A stretch of 64,000 nt of DNA, from assembly GCF_026013545.1 (NCBI RefSeq), contig NZ_JAPDOG010000010.1, positions 95,955 to 159,954 of the forward strand. The letters are read 5' to 3'. The stretch comes from Defluviimonas salinarum. Its GTDB lineage: Bacteria > Pseudomonadota > Alphaproteobacteria > Rhodobacterales > Rhodobacteraceae. A program made the position numbers and the translations under genes. Below, one piece after another: positions 1 to 7,404 of the stretch (within the stretch, counting starts at the first letter, position 1; every line of letters begins with the position of its first letter). The notes beneath the pieces are model-generated. The model searched no databases and was not told where the DNA came from. It saw only the letters and a program-made list of their open reading frames with translations.

Positions 1-355
1 CCTGGCTCAGCCGCGTGTGCGAGCCGGGGCAGTCGATCACGATGAAGTCCACGTCCCGCTCGAGCCCGGCCACGGCTGCCGACAGGCGCCGGTCGTAGAC
101 GTTCTCGCCGGCCGCGAGACTGGCCTGGTCGATCTCCGGTAGTTCGCGGTAGTCGGGGGTCGGAAGCTCGATCCCTTGCTTGCGGCAGAAGGCGATCCGG
201 TTCTCGATGTAGCGGCCGAAGCTCCGCTGGCGCAGGTCGAGGTCGAGGGCGCCGACCCGGTGTCCCATCCGCGATAGCGCGGTCGCGACATGCATGCAGG
301 TGGTCGACTTGCCGGAGCCGCCCTTCTCGTTGCCAACGACGATGATATGCGCCAC
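1..355 (-). CDS. mipZ: Division plane positioning ATPase MipZ (3' part beyond window)
   Basis: This is a ParA/MinD-superfamily P-loop ATPase that in alphaproteobacteria forms a polar gradient and keeps FtsZ away from the poles. Translation from a GTG start at 355 gives about 118 residues before the window edge. A deviant Walker A motif KGGSGKST lies at residues 11-18, preceded by VVGNE, and the switch region reads DLDLRQRSFGRYIENR, which is characteristic of MipZ rather than chromosomal ParA; a Walker B-like stretch FIVIDCPG follows near residue 107. The C-terminal half is missing only because the window starts inside the gene. The GTG start fits the MipZ N-terminus well. The next gene, on the other strand, starts 252 bases away. 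Confidence 0.9.
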   Translation of the reverse strand, partial: MAHIIVVGNEKGGSGKSTTCMHVATALSRMGHRVGALDLDLRQRSFGRYIENRIAFCRKQGIELPTPDYRELPEIDQASLAAGENVYDRRLSAAVAGLERDVDFIVIDCPGSHTRLSQ

Positions 356-607
356 TAATCTGCCCTCGCTTCGCCGGCGGGCACCGCTGCTGCCCTTGTT
401 GGCGCCACTATAGGTGGTGTTTTTACCCGGAGGAAGCTGCCACCCATGTGTTCGTGCCACTTTCGTGGCGCGAATGCCATGCGGAGTGCCGCAGGCATGC
501 CGCCGTGCCCGAGAAAAGCGCCGGCGGCTTGCCGGGGCTCAATTCCCGGTTGCGGTTTCCGTCGTTCTGATGCTTTTGCCGCGCGGGGGCGAACGGGAGA
601 CCTGAAC

Positions 608-1126
608 TTGAGACGACTGCAATGCGCCGTAGCCGCGGCGTTGACCCTGATTGCTGCGCCCGCCACGCTTTCGGCCGCCGCCTTCATCGAGGAACATTCG
701 GCCTGGACCGTTATGGGGCGCGACGACAGCTGCCTTGTCACCACCTCGGCCGTGGATGACTCCGGCGCGAAGCTCACCTTCGTCCATCTGCCAGACCGGG
801 CGTTCGCGACCATCGAGTCCTTCGAGTGGACCGAGGTTCCCGGAAGCTGGCAGGACGGCGCGGGCAACGTGGAAATCGCGGTTGGCGCCGCCTCGCCGGT
901 GAGCCTCGCGGCACGGATCGACGGTCTTGCGATCCTCTTAACGGACGAAACCGGCACCGCGTTTTCCGACCTCGAATCCGCGTTGGCCGCGGCGACCGGG
1001 ATCGGGGCTGAGGGTCAGCCCGATCTCGCGATCCGCGACGCCGCCGGCACGGCGATCGCCGGCTTCAGCCTGCTCGGGGCGGCCGAGGCCATCGCGAAGG
1101 GGGCGAGCTGCGCCGAGGCACTTTGA
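608..1126 (+). CDS. Hypothetical secreted protein, about 172 aa
   Basis: The reading frame is open from 446, but a TTG at 608 preceded by GGGAG at 595-599 is the better start. It places an Arg-Arg followed by a hydrophobic Ala/Leu-rich stretch and an Ala-rich cleavage region at the N-terminus, a typical Sec signal peptide of about 25 residues. The mature part is acidic and Ala/Gly-rich with two cysteines (around residues 42 and 168) that could form a disulfide. I do not recognise the family; a periplasmic protein of unknown function is all that can be said. It converges on rpmE, and the two share the hairpin at 1174-1201 as a likely terminator. Confidence 0.6.
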   Translation: MRRLQCAVAAALTLIAAPATLSAAAFIEEHSAWTVMGRDDSCLVTTSAVDDSGAKLTFVHLPDRAFATIESFEWTEVPGSWQDGAGNVEIAVGAASPVSLAARIDGLAILLTDETGTAFSDLESALAAATGIGAEGQPDLAIRDAAGTAIAGFSLLGAAEAIAKGASCAEAL

Positions 1127-1173
1127 GCGCGGGCCCCGACGCGCCGGCCCCGACGTGCGGGCCGACCAAAATG

Positions 1174-1201
1174 AAAGCGCCGCCCGAGGGGGCGGCGCTT
1201 T
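1174..1201. terminator. Hairpin between convergent genes
   Basis: A perfect 11-bp stem (1174-1184 with 1191-1201) closes a 6-base loop between the end of the secreted-protein gene and the end of rpmE. The T tracts are short on both sides, so it is a moderate bidirectional terminator, most probably the end of the rplS-rpmE transcript. Confidence 0.65.
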
Positions 1202-1220
1202 GCGTTTCGATGCGGCTGGC

Positions 1221-1442
1221 TCAGAAGCCGAGGCCGGCATACTTGTTCTTGAACTTCGACACGCGGCCGCCGGTGTCCATCAGCTTGGCCGAGCCGCCGG
1301 TCCAGGCGGGATGCGCCAGCGGGTCGATGTCGAGCGCCATCTGGTCGCCTTCCTTGCCCCAGGTCGAGCGGACCTTGAAGACCGTGCCGTCCGTCATCTT
1401 GACGTCGATCATGTGGTAGTCGGGGTGAATGTCTTTTCTCAT
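1221..1442 (-). CDS. rpmE: 50S ribosomal protein L31 (type A)
   Basis: A 73-residue protein starting [10 protein letters not shown] and ending NKYAGLGF, the standard start, length and C-terminal pattern of bacterial L31, a component of the large ribosomal subunit that bridges to the small one. The zinc-binding CxxC cysteines of some L31 proteins are absent (no Cys at all), so it is a zinc-independent form. The start ATG is at 1442-1440. It lies 11 bases downstream of rplS and is presumably co-transcribed with it; the hairpin at 1174-1201 follows it. Confidence 0.95.
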   Translation of the reverse strand: MRKDIHPDYHMIDVKMTDGTVFKVRSTWGKEGDQMALDIDPLAHPAWTGGSAKLMDTGGRVSKFKNKYAGLGF

Positions 1443-1453
1443 GGTCCCGCTCC

Positions 1454-1837
1454 TCAGGCCTTGGCCGCGTCTTTGGGCTTGTAGTTGGTAACTTCGGCGA
1501 TCCGGGCGGATTTGCCGCGGCGGTCGCGCAGGTAGTAGAGCTTGGCGCGGCGCACGCGGCCACGACGCACGACCTCGATCGAGTCGATGTTGGTCGAGTA
1601 GAGCGGGAAGACGCGCTCGACGCCCTCGCCGAAGGAAATCTTGCGGACGGTGAACGAGGCGGCGATGCCCGAGCCGCCCTTGCGGGAGATGCAGACGCCT
1701 TCGTAGGCCTGCACGCGGGTGCGGGTGCCTTCGGTCACCTTGTAGCCGACACGGATCGTGTCGCCCGCCTTGAAGTCCGGGATGGACTTGCCGAGAGCGG
1801 CGATCTGCTCGGCTTCGATTTGCGCGATCAGGTTCAT
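1454..1837 (-). CDS. rplS: 50S ribosomal protein L19
   Basis: A 127-residue protein matching L19 over its length: N-terminal helix, then [16 protein letters not shown], the family hallmark [11 protein letters not shown], and the basic block [24 protein letters not shown]19 sits at the 30S-50S interface. The start ATG at 1837 is preceded by AAAGGATCACGCG, giving a weak Shine-Dalgarno. In many bacteria rplS follows rpsP-rimM-trmD; here the order is kept but a 1.1-kb stretch with a divergent cytochrome gene separates trmD from rplS, so rplS-rpmE probably has its own promoter. Confidence 0.96.
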   Translation of the reverse strand: MNLIAQIEAEQIAALGKSIPDFKAGDTIRVGYKVTEGTRTRVQAYEGVCISRKGGSGIAASFTVRKISFGEGVERVFPLYSTNIDSIEVVRRGRVRRAKLYYLRDRRGKSARIAEVTNYKPKDAAKA

Positions 1838-2427
1838 CGCGTGATCCTTTCCAATGCTCGCGGTTCTGTCCGCGAAGATGTGCGCGCCTCAGAGCTCTCG
1901 GTCTTCTTCCGGGTCCGCATGAGCGCCCGCCAGAGATCAGGTCGTCATTCCTTGTTGCTGCCGCCCTGGGGCCGCACCTTGCCGAAGAAAGCGAAGGGCC
2001 CTGGCCAATAAACGACAGGTCCGGACGACTCGCGAGAGCCCCGGACGGGCGGGGTATAGGGGGGCTACGCCTTGCGATCAAGCGAATTTTGCCGGGCGCC
2101 GAGGCGCAGTTCATCATCCGAGGCGGTCACGTCGCCGCGAGCAATCAAGCAGGGTTGGGCTGCTGTACATGGTCAGTTCCTGCGGATCGAGGGTGAAACA
2201 GAACGGCGGCGCATTCTCAACCCAGCACACTTGCTCAGAAACGGCCGTGCCGACTGATGCATATCAGTGCGTCGCATCACGAGTGGAGCATGGTGGTCAG
2301 AATCCTGACTACACGTTCCGGCGGTACGCCGAAGTGTTGAGACCAACGGCGTTGAGGCGACCCCGGCTTGGTCGTGGATCTCGACCGATTGGCATTCGTT
2401 CATCGGCATGTGGCAAAGGAGGAAAAA
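1838..2427. other. Intergenic stretch without a convincing gene
   Basis: About 590 bases lie between the divergent rplS and cytochrome genes. Open frames here are short, lack ribosome binding sites and resemble nothing I know. GC content falls towards 2150-2330 compared with the flanking genes. The stretch should hold the rplS-rpmE promoter and the cytochrome promoter, but I cannot assign boxes with confidence. Confidence 0.5.
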
Positions 2428-2886
2428 ATGCATCTTTTCAGATTTGTCGGCCGTGCCGCGCCAATTGCGGCAGGAGTGAGCGTCGCAGTCGGCGCGTGGA
2501 CCGGCGCGGCTCTGGCATTCGACGAAGCCGCCCAGATCGAGTTGGGCCACGCAGAGTTCACGGCCCATTGTGCGTCTTGCCACGGTGCGGAAGCGCACGG
2601 GGACGGTCCAGTAGCCGCAGTCCTCGAAAAGAAGCCGCCCGATCTGACACAAATCTCCGCTCGATACAGCGGCCAATTCCCGACCGGGACAATTCAAGAG
2701 ATCATTGACGGGCAGAATATGATAAATCCTCACGGGGACCGAGACATGCCGATCTGGGGCGATCGCTATTTTGAAACCGCGGCTAAACGGTCGCAGTCCG
2801 TTCCCCATGACGTCGATGCGCAGGCGCTTGCACTCGGGCGGGTGACCGCTCTGGTCAAATTCCTGGAGTCAATCCAGGCGCAGTGA
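2428..2886 (+). CDS. Secreted mono-heme c-type cytochrome
   Basis: A 152-residue protein starting at the ATG at 2428, chosen because AAGGAGG lies at 2416-2422; the frame stays open further upstream. A signal peptide of about 30 residues ends GAALA-F. A single heme-c attachment motif CASCH is at residues 48-52 and the fold looks like class I cytochrome c, with DRDMPIW as the probable axial methionine region. It would act as a periplasmic electron carrier. It is inserted, on the opposite strand, between trmD and rplS, which are normally close together, and has no obvious partner gene, so it may be a later insertion. Confidence 0.85.
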   Translation: MHLFRFVGRAAPIAAGVSVAVGAWTGAALAFDEAAQIELGHAEFTAHCASCHGAEAHGDGPVAAVLEKKPPDLTQISARYSGQFPTGTIQEIIDGQNMINPHGDRDMPIWGDRYFETAAKRSQSVPHDVDAQALALGRVTALVKFLESIQAQ

Positions 2887-2964
2887 CGGTCGCAACTTCC
2901 GGTCGTCAACGAGGCGGATGAAATCCGAAGGCTGGGTCGCGCTACGCGGCAAGACACCGGCGCG

Positions 2965-3777
2965 TCACTTGTTCGCCCCTTCCTTCCGCGCTGCCCAGAG
3001 GTCCGGCCGACGCGCCTTCGTCAGCCGCTCCGACTCGGCGCGCCGCCATTTCGCGATCTCGCCGTGGTGGCCGGACATGAGGACGGGTGGGATCTCGCGC
3101 CCCTCCCAGACCGCGGGCCTCGTGTATTGCGGGTGCTCCAGCAGCCCGTGCGAATGGCTTTCTTCCTCGGTCGAGGCGGCGTTGCCTAGGACGCCGGGCA
3201 GGAGCCGCACTACCGCATCCAGTATCGCCTGCGCGGCAATCTCGCCGCCGGTCAGGACGAAGTCGCCGAGGCTGACCTCCTCGACCGCGTAGTGATCGAG
3301 GACGCGCTGGTCGACGCCTTCGAACCTTCCGGCGAGCAGGGTGATCCCCTCGGTCCCGGCCCAGCGCCGGGCCATGGCCTGATCGAAAGGTTTGCCGCGA
3401 GGGGAGAGATAAACCACCGGCCACTTGGCACGGTCAGGGGGCGTGCCGATGGCAGCCTGATCGAAGGCGGTTGCCACGACATCGGCGCGCAGGACCATGC
3501 CCGCGCCGCCGCCTGCGGGCGTATCGTCGACATTGCGATGCTTGCCGATGCCAAAGGGGCGCAAAGGGATCGTCTCGAGCCCCCAGAGCCCGTCCTGCAG
3601 GGCCTTGCCGGTGAGGGACAGGCCGAGCGTGCCGGGGAAGGCCTCGGGGAAAAGGGTGATGATCCGAGCCGTCCAGGCGCCCTTCAGACGCAGCGGCTCT
3701 TCCATGAGATCGCGCGGCCGCGCCGAGACGGACACCCGCAAGCGCCCATGGGACTTCGGCTTGTCCGCCTCCGTCAC
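2965..3777 (-). CDS. trmD: tRNA (guanine-N1)-methyltransferase TrmD
   Basis: TrmD is a SPOUT-class enzyme that uses S-adenosylmethionine to methylate G37 of tRNAs with a G at position 36, preventing frameshifting. The 270-residue protein carries [12 protein letters not shown] near residue 38, the SAM-knot segments [11 protein letters not shown] and [11 protein letters not shown], and a C-terminal domain with [11 protein letters not shown]. About 30 extra N-terminal residues precede the usual TrmD start, so the true start may be internal; the ATG at 3777 is kept because it overlaps the rimM stop by four bases (ATGA), a common translational coupling arrangement. Confidence 0.96.
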   Translation of the reverse strand: MTEADKPKSHGRLRVSVSARPRDLMEEPLRLKGAWTARIITLFPEAFPGTLGLSLTGKALQDGLWGLETIPLRPFGIGKHRNVDDTPAGGGAGMVLRADVVATAFDQAAIGTPPDRAKWPVVYLSPRGKPFDQAMARRWAGTEGITLLAGRFEGVDQRVLDHYAVEEVSLGDFVLTGGEIAAQAILDAVVRLLPGVLGNAASTEEESHSHGLLEHPQYTRPAVWEGREIPPVLMSGHHGEIAKWRRAESERLTKARRPDLWAARKEGANK

Positions 3778-4280
3778 TCGCTTTCCTCCGGTGGGTCGGC
3801 GATGATCCGGCCGGCGGTGAGGTCGACGGTCGGCACGATGGCCTTGGTGAAGGGCAGAAGGAGCGCGGTCTTGCGGCCCGGCGCGAAGATCTCGAGGATG
3901 TCGCCCGCGCCGTGGTTGAAGACCGCCCGGACCGTGCCGAGCCGCTGGCCGCCGGTATCGAGCACTTCGAGCCCGATCAGGTCGGCATGGTAGAACTCGT
4001 CGTCTGGCAGGTTCGGCAGTTTCGAACGGTCGGCGAAGAGCGACACGCCGCGCAGCGCGTCGGCCTCCTCCTTGGTCGTGACGCCCGATAGCCGCGCGCC
4101 GAGGCCGCCGGGGACCTCGCGCGTGATCTTCACGGTGAAGCTGCGCGAGCCATCCTCGGTGTAAAGCGGGGCATAGGCGGCGATCGCCTCGGGCTGGGTG
4201 CAGAAGCTTTTCAGCCGCACCTCGCCCTTGACGCCAAAAGCGCCAGAAATGGCGCCGACGCAGATCCGGTCAGTTGCCAT
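3774..4280 (-). CDS. rimM: Ribosome maturation factor RimM
   Basis: A 168-residue protein with the N-terminal RimM beta-barrel ([21 protein letters not shown]) and a C-terminal PRC-barrel segment ([18 protein letters not shown]). RimM binds S19 and helps assemble the head of the 30S subunit. It overlaps trmD downstream by four bases. Its ATG is buried in the end of a small upstream ORF (4270-4422), so translation of rimM may be coupled to that small gene. The acidic tail PPEESE is unremarkable. Confidence 0.95.
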   Translation of the reverse strand: MATDRICVGAISGAFGVKGEVRLKSFCTQPEAIAAYAPLYTEDGSRSFTVKITREVPGGLGARLSGVTTKEEADALRGVSLFADRSKLPNLPDDEFYHADLIGLEVLDTGGQRLGTVRAVFNHGAGDILEIFAPGRKTALLLPFTKAIVPTVDLTAGRIIADPPEESE

Positions 4281-4422
4281 CCGCCGCCTCCGGGCAGGCG
4301 GCCGCCACCGCGGCGGCGGCCGGTTCGGGGACCATGAGCCGGTCGGTCCTCATCCCGAGCCAGAACGCGCCCCCGCAGAGCGCGAAGGTGACGAACCGGC
4401 GCAGGAAGAAGCCGACCATCAT
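4270..4422 (-). CDS. Small single-pass membrane protein between rpsP and rimM (50 aa)
   Basis: A 50-residue ORF begins with two ATG codons at 4422-4417 and ends with a TGA that overlaps the rimM start (ATG at 4280). Its N-terminus [15 protein letters not shown] is basic-hydrophobic and continues through CGGAFWLGM, consistent with one membrane segment, followed by an Ala-rich tail with one more Cys. It begins 11 bases after the rpsP stop and so sits inside the rpsP-rimM-trmD operon. The Shine-Dalgarno is weak. I recognise no named family; it could be a conserved small protein of this operon or a leader ORF that controls rimM translation. Confidence 0.6.
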   Translation of the reverse strand: MMVGFFLRRFVTFALCGGAFWLGMRTDRLMVPEPAAAAVAAACPEAADGN

Positions 4423-4433
4423 GGTTCAGCGCC

Positions 4434-4790
4434 TTATTCGGACGCTTCGGCCGGGGCGGCCTTCTTGGCCTTCTCCTCGGCGCGCTTCTTCGCCTTGGCG
4501 CCCGGCTCGGCCTTCTTCATGTTGGCGCGGGTGGCCTTCTCGCGGACGCCGGCGGCTTCGAGCATGCGGGCGATGCGGTCGGTCGGCTGGGCGCCCTGGG
4601 AGAGCCAGTACTGGACGCGCTCCATGTTCATCTTAACGCGCTCCTCGCTGTCCTTCGGCAGGAGCGGGTTGTAGGTGCCGAGCTTCTCGAGGAAGCGGCC
4701 GTCGCGCGGCATGCGGCTGTCCGAGGCGACGATCGAGTAGTGCGGGCGCTTCTTGGAGCCCCCACGGGCGAGGCGGATCTTCATAGCCAT
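4434..4790 (-). CDS. rpsP: 30S ribosomal protein S16
   Basis: A 118-residue protein with the full S16 signature: [18 protein letters not shown], then [18 protein letters not shown] and a conserved [14 protein letters not shown]. The last 30 residues form a Lys/Ala/Glu-rich tail that extends past the E. coli length of about 82, as is usual in alphaproteobacteria. S16 is an early assembly protein of the 30S body. It is the first gene of the rpsP / small ORF / rimM / trmD run. An ATG two codons downstream is an alternative start. Confidence 0.97.
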   Translation of the reverse strand: MAMKIRLARGGSKKRPHYSIVASDSRMPRDGRFLEKLGTYNPLLPKDSEERVKMNMERVQYWLSQGAQPTDRIARMLEAAGVREKATRANMKKAEPGAKAKKRAEEKAKKAAPAEASE

Positions 4791-4844
4791 GTCAGTTCTC
4801 CTATATCTGGCTGTGACGCAGGCGAAGTGCCTGTCATTCCTTGG

Positions 4845-5141
4845 TTATTTCTGTAGCTGCTCGTGATGCCTGATGACTTCCGAGATGATGAAGCTCAGGA
4901 ATTTCTTGGCGAATTCGGGGTCGAGGTCGGCGTCGAGCGCCATCCGCTGGAGCCGTTCGATCTGGCTGGCCTCGCGCATCGGGTCCGAGGGCGGCAGGTC
5001 GTGCTCGGCCTTGAGCCGGCCCACCGCCTGGGTGTGCTTGAAGCGCTCGGCCAGCGTGTAGACCAGGATCGCGTCGAGCCGGTCGATCGAGTCGCGGTGG
5101 CCCTTCAGGAGGCTCGCGGCGCGGGTCGTCGGGTCACTCAT
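4845..5141 (-). CDS. Chorismate mutase (AroQ class)
   Basis: A 98-residue, almost wholly helical protein matching the small AroQ-type chorismate mutase fold, which converts chorismate to prephenate on the way to phenylalanine and tyrosine. The first helix contains RDSIDRLDAILVYTLAERFKHT, with the arginine and the conserved LD that line the active site; a lysine follows in VGRLKAEH, and the last helix has FAKKFLSFIISEVIRHHEQ. The start ATG at 5141 gives the usual MSDP N-terminus. It lies 54 bases before rpsP and behind the acetyltransferase genes. Confidence 0.88.
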   Translation of the reverse strand: MSDPTTRAASLLKGHRDSIDRLDAILVYTLAERFKHTQAVGRLKAEHDLPPSDPMREASQIERLQRMALDADLDPEFAKKFLSFIISEVIRHHEQLQK

Positions 5142-5295
5142 TCGGGCCTCCGGGACTGGGGACGGGGGGCGGTTTTGCGTGCCGCCTGCCTGCAGCGCGC
5201 GTACAGACGGCGTACCGACGGTGCAAGCGGCTGGGGCGGGACCGGGGCGCTGCCCCGGACCCCGGGGTATTGGGGCAATGAAGAAGCCGGAACGG

Positions 5296-5823
5296 TCATG
5301 CGCGGGGCTCCCGGTCGTGGCGGTAGACGAGGCAGCCGGGGCAGGCCTCGGGGCGCGCGGCCTCGGCGTCGAGGCGCGCGCCGAGCCGTTCGGCGAGCGC
5401 CACAGAGCGGCGGTTGCCCGGCGCGATGTAGGAGACGATGCTGTCCCAGCCGAGCCGGTCGAAGACATAGTCGCGGGTGGCGACCGCGGCCTCGTAGGCG
5501 AAGCCCTGGCCCTCGGCCTCCTCGGTGGTCATCCAGCCGAGCTCGGGCTCGGGGTCGGTGATCTCGTAATGCAGGATCGACATGCCGACGAAGCGACCGG
5601 TCGCGCGGTCCTCCATCGCGAAGGGGCCGTAGCCGCGCAGCTGCCAGCTCGCGGTCTCGGCGCCGAAGTCGAGCCAGGCGGCGTGGCGATCGAAGGGGCC
5701 GCCCATATGCTCGGCGCGGTCCGACATCAGGATCTCGGCGTAATGGCCGAAGTCGTCGAGCCGCGGCGCCCTGAGCGTGAGCCGCGCGGTCGCGAGTTCG
5801 GGGATGGTGAGCGTCACCGTCAT
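5296..5823 (-). CDS. GNAT N-acetyltransferase, RimJ/RimL type (copy 1)
   Basis: A 175-residue acetyltransferase of the RimJ/RimL branch, members of which transfer acetyl from acetyl-CoA to protein N-termini or small amines. It has the N-terminal pattern TARLTLRAPRLDDF, the central PELGW motif near residue 93, the acetyl-CoA-binding EAEGQGFAYEAA and the C-terminal IAPGNRRSVALAERLGA. Its ATG overlaps the stop of the upstream copy by four bases. It is the last of four such genes in a row after ffh. A CxxC-like PEACPGC near the end is unusual within the set. The substrate is unknown. Confidence 0.87.
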   Translation of the reverse strand: MTVTLTIPELATARLTLRAPRLDDFGHYAEILMSDRAEHMGGPFDRHAAWLDFGAETASWQLRGYGPFAMEDRATGRFVGMSILHYEITDPEPELGWMTTEEAEGQGFAYEAAVATRDYVFDRLGWDSIVSYIAPGNRRSVALAERLGARLDAEAARPEACPGCLVYRHDREPRA

Positions 5824-6356
5824 GCGCGCATCCTCGGAGCGGGGTGGCGGTAGACGAGGGTCGGGCGGTCGGAGGGATGCGCCGCCTTCTCGTCACGCGT
5901 TGCGCCGAGCCGGTCGGCGAGCGCGATCGAGCGGACATTGTCGGGGTGGATGTAGCTCACCGCCGTGGTCCAGCCGAGGACGGAGAAGGCGTGGTCGCGC
6001 GCCGCCGCCGCCGCCTCGCGGGCGTAGCCCTTGCCCTCGGCGGCCTCGCTCCAGACGGTCCAGCCGATTTCACGTTCGGGCCAGCCCGCCGGGTACCAGG
6101 GGCCGGCCATGCCGAGGGCGTCGTCAGTCCCCTTGAGGGTGAACACGAACATGCCGAAGCCGCGCAGGACCCAGTGGCCGATCACATGGCCGAAGGCGCG
6201 CCAGGCGAGACCCTCGTCCAACTCCTCGGTGCGGATGAAGGCCGAGCGCGGCGACATCGCGAAGCCGCGCCAGGCCGGCCAGTCGGCGGCCGCCGGCGCG
6301 CGTAAGGCGAGCCGTTCGGTCTCGATCACCGGGGTATTGGCGAGCACTGGTGTCAT
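5820..6356 (-). CDS. GNAT N-acetyltransferase, RimJ/RimL type (copy 2)
   Basis: A 178-residue paralogue of its neighbours: TERLALRAPAAADW at the N-terminus, REIGWTVW in place of PELGW, EAAEGKGYAREAA as the acetyl-CoA loop and IHPDNVRSIALADRLGA near the end. The start ATG at 6356 overlaps the stop of copy 3, and its own stop overlaps the start of copy 1, so the genes should be translated as a coupled chain. Its divergence from the other copies suggests old duplications with separate substrates rather than a recent tandem expansion. Confidence 0.87.
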   Translation of the reverse strand: MTPVLANTPVIETERLALRAPAAADWPAWRGFAMSPRSAFIRTEELDEGLAWRAFGHVIGHWVLRGFGMFVFTLKGTDDALGMAGPWYPAGWPEREIGWTVWSEAAEGKGYAREAAAAARDHAFSVLGWTTAVSYIHPDNVRSIALADRLGATRDEKAAHPSDRPTLVYRHPAPRMRA

Positions 6357-6862
6357 GCCAGCCCCCTGATGTCGTGGACGATCACCACGTCTCCGGGATC
6401 GGTGCCGGGGATGGTCGGGTCGATCACGCCGCCGAGCTTCAGCCCGAGCGCGATGGACCGGTCGTTGGCCGAGTCGACGATGTTGATCAGCCGGTCCCAG
6501 CCGAGGGTTCGGCGCACCCAGAGCATCACGGCGCGGGCGGCTTCGGCGGCATAGCCCTTGCCCTCGGCTTCCGGGATCACGAACCAGCCCAGTTCGGGTA
6601 CGGGATAGCCCGCGAATTCGTAGATGCCGACCTCGCCGACATAGGCGCCGGTCGCGCGGTCGTCGAGGCCAAAGGCGCCGTAGCCCTTGAGCGGCCAGAG
6701 GGCCACATCGGCGGCCCAGTTCTTCCACGCCTCGTCCCGGCTCATCATGCCGCGTTCGGGGATCGAGCGGGGAGAGGCGAAGAAGGCCGCCCAGTGCTCG
6801 AAGTCAGAAAGCTTCGGGGCGCGGAGGATCAGGCGGTCGGTTTGGAGCGTGGGAGGGGTCAT
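6353..6862 (-). CDS. GNAT N-acetyltransferase, RimJ/RimL type (copy 3)
   Basis: A 169-residue acetyltransferase with TDRLILRAPKLSDFEHW, PELGWFVI, EAEGKGYAAEAARAV and VDSANDRSIALGLKLGG. It keeps the acetyl-CoA loop but the C-terminal NxRS motif is altered to NDRS. Both ends overlap neighbours by four bases. It probably acts in the cytoplasm; no substrate can be read from the sequence. In many Rhodobacterales one or two such genes follow ffh. Confidence 0.87.
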   Translation of the reverse strand: MTPPTLQTDRLILRAPKLSDFEHWAAFFASPRSIPERGMMSRDEAWKNWAADVALWPLKGYGAFGLDDRATGAYVGEVGIYEFAGYPVPELGWFVIPEAEGKGYAAEAARAVMLWVRRTLGWDRLINIVDSANDRSIALGLKLGGVIDPTIPGTDPGDVVIVHDIRGLA

Positions 6863-7404
6863 GCGGCCCTCCCGGCATCATGGCGCCACGTCAACGTCGG
6901 TTCGTCGCCGTAAGGATGGCGGGCGTCTGGATCGACGACCGCGCCGAGCCGTTCACAGAGGCGGTGCGAGGTGGCGTTGTCGGGGTCTGTGTAGGACACG
7001 GCGGTCCGGAACCCGCTGGTGGCGAAGAACCAGTCGCGCGCCGCCGATGCGGCTTCGAAGGCGAGGCCCCGGCCCTCGTTCGCCTCGTTCCAGAGGCTCC
7101 AGCCGAGTTCGGGTTCGGGATGGGTCTCAGGGTAGAACGGGCCGATGGCGCCAATCCCGTCGTCGCTGTCGCGAATCGTTGCGGTGAACAGGCCGAAGCC
7201 GTGGCGGCGCCACTGATCGAGTATGTCGAGATAGCTTTCGCGCGTCCGTTCAAACGTCCACGGGCCACCCATCAGATGCGAGCGTTTGGACGCCCAGAAC
7301 CGGGCCGAGGGCGAAAGATCACGGCCGTTGGGTACGCGCAGGCGCAGCCTCTCGGTCCTGAGGACCGGACGGCCTTCGGCGTCCTGCGTTACCCGACAGG
7401 TCAT
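6859..7404 (-). CDS. GNAT N-acetyltransferase, RimJ/RimL type (copy 4)
   Basis: A 181-residue acetyltransferase and the first of the four after ffh. Motifs in order are TERLRLRVPNGRD, MGGPWTFERTRESY, PELGWSLWNEANEGRGLAFEAA and TDPDNATSHRLCERLGA. The MGGP segment is shared with copy 1, suggesting these two are closest. Its ATG overlaps the ffh stop by four bases, so its translation is tied to that of an essential housekeeping gene. Product assignment at the family level is firm; the biological substrate is not known. Confidence 0.87.
   Translation of the reverse strand: MTCRVTQDAEGRPVLRTERLRLRVPNGRDLSPSARFWASKRSHLMGGPWTFERTRESYLDILDQWRRHGFGLFTATIRDSDDGIGAIGPFYPETHPEPELGWSLWNEANEGRGLAFEAASAARDWFFATSGFRTAVSYTDPDNATSHRLCERLGAVVDPDARHPYGDEPTLTWRHDAGRAA

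Noticed and set aside
1900..2060. Minus-strand peptide ending [17 protein letters not shown] near 1940-2000
   Set aside because: It looked protein-like, but no start codon or ribosome binding site precedes it within a reasonable distance.
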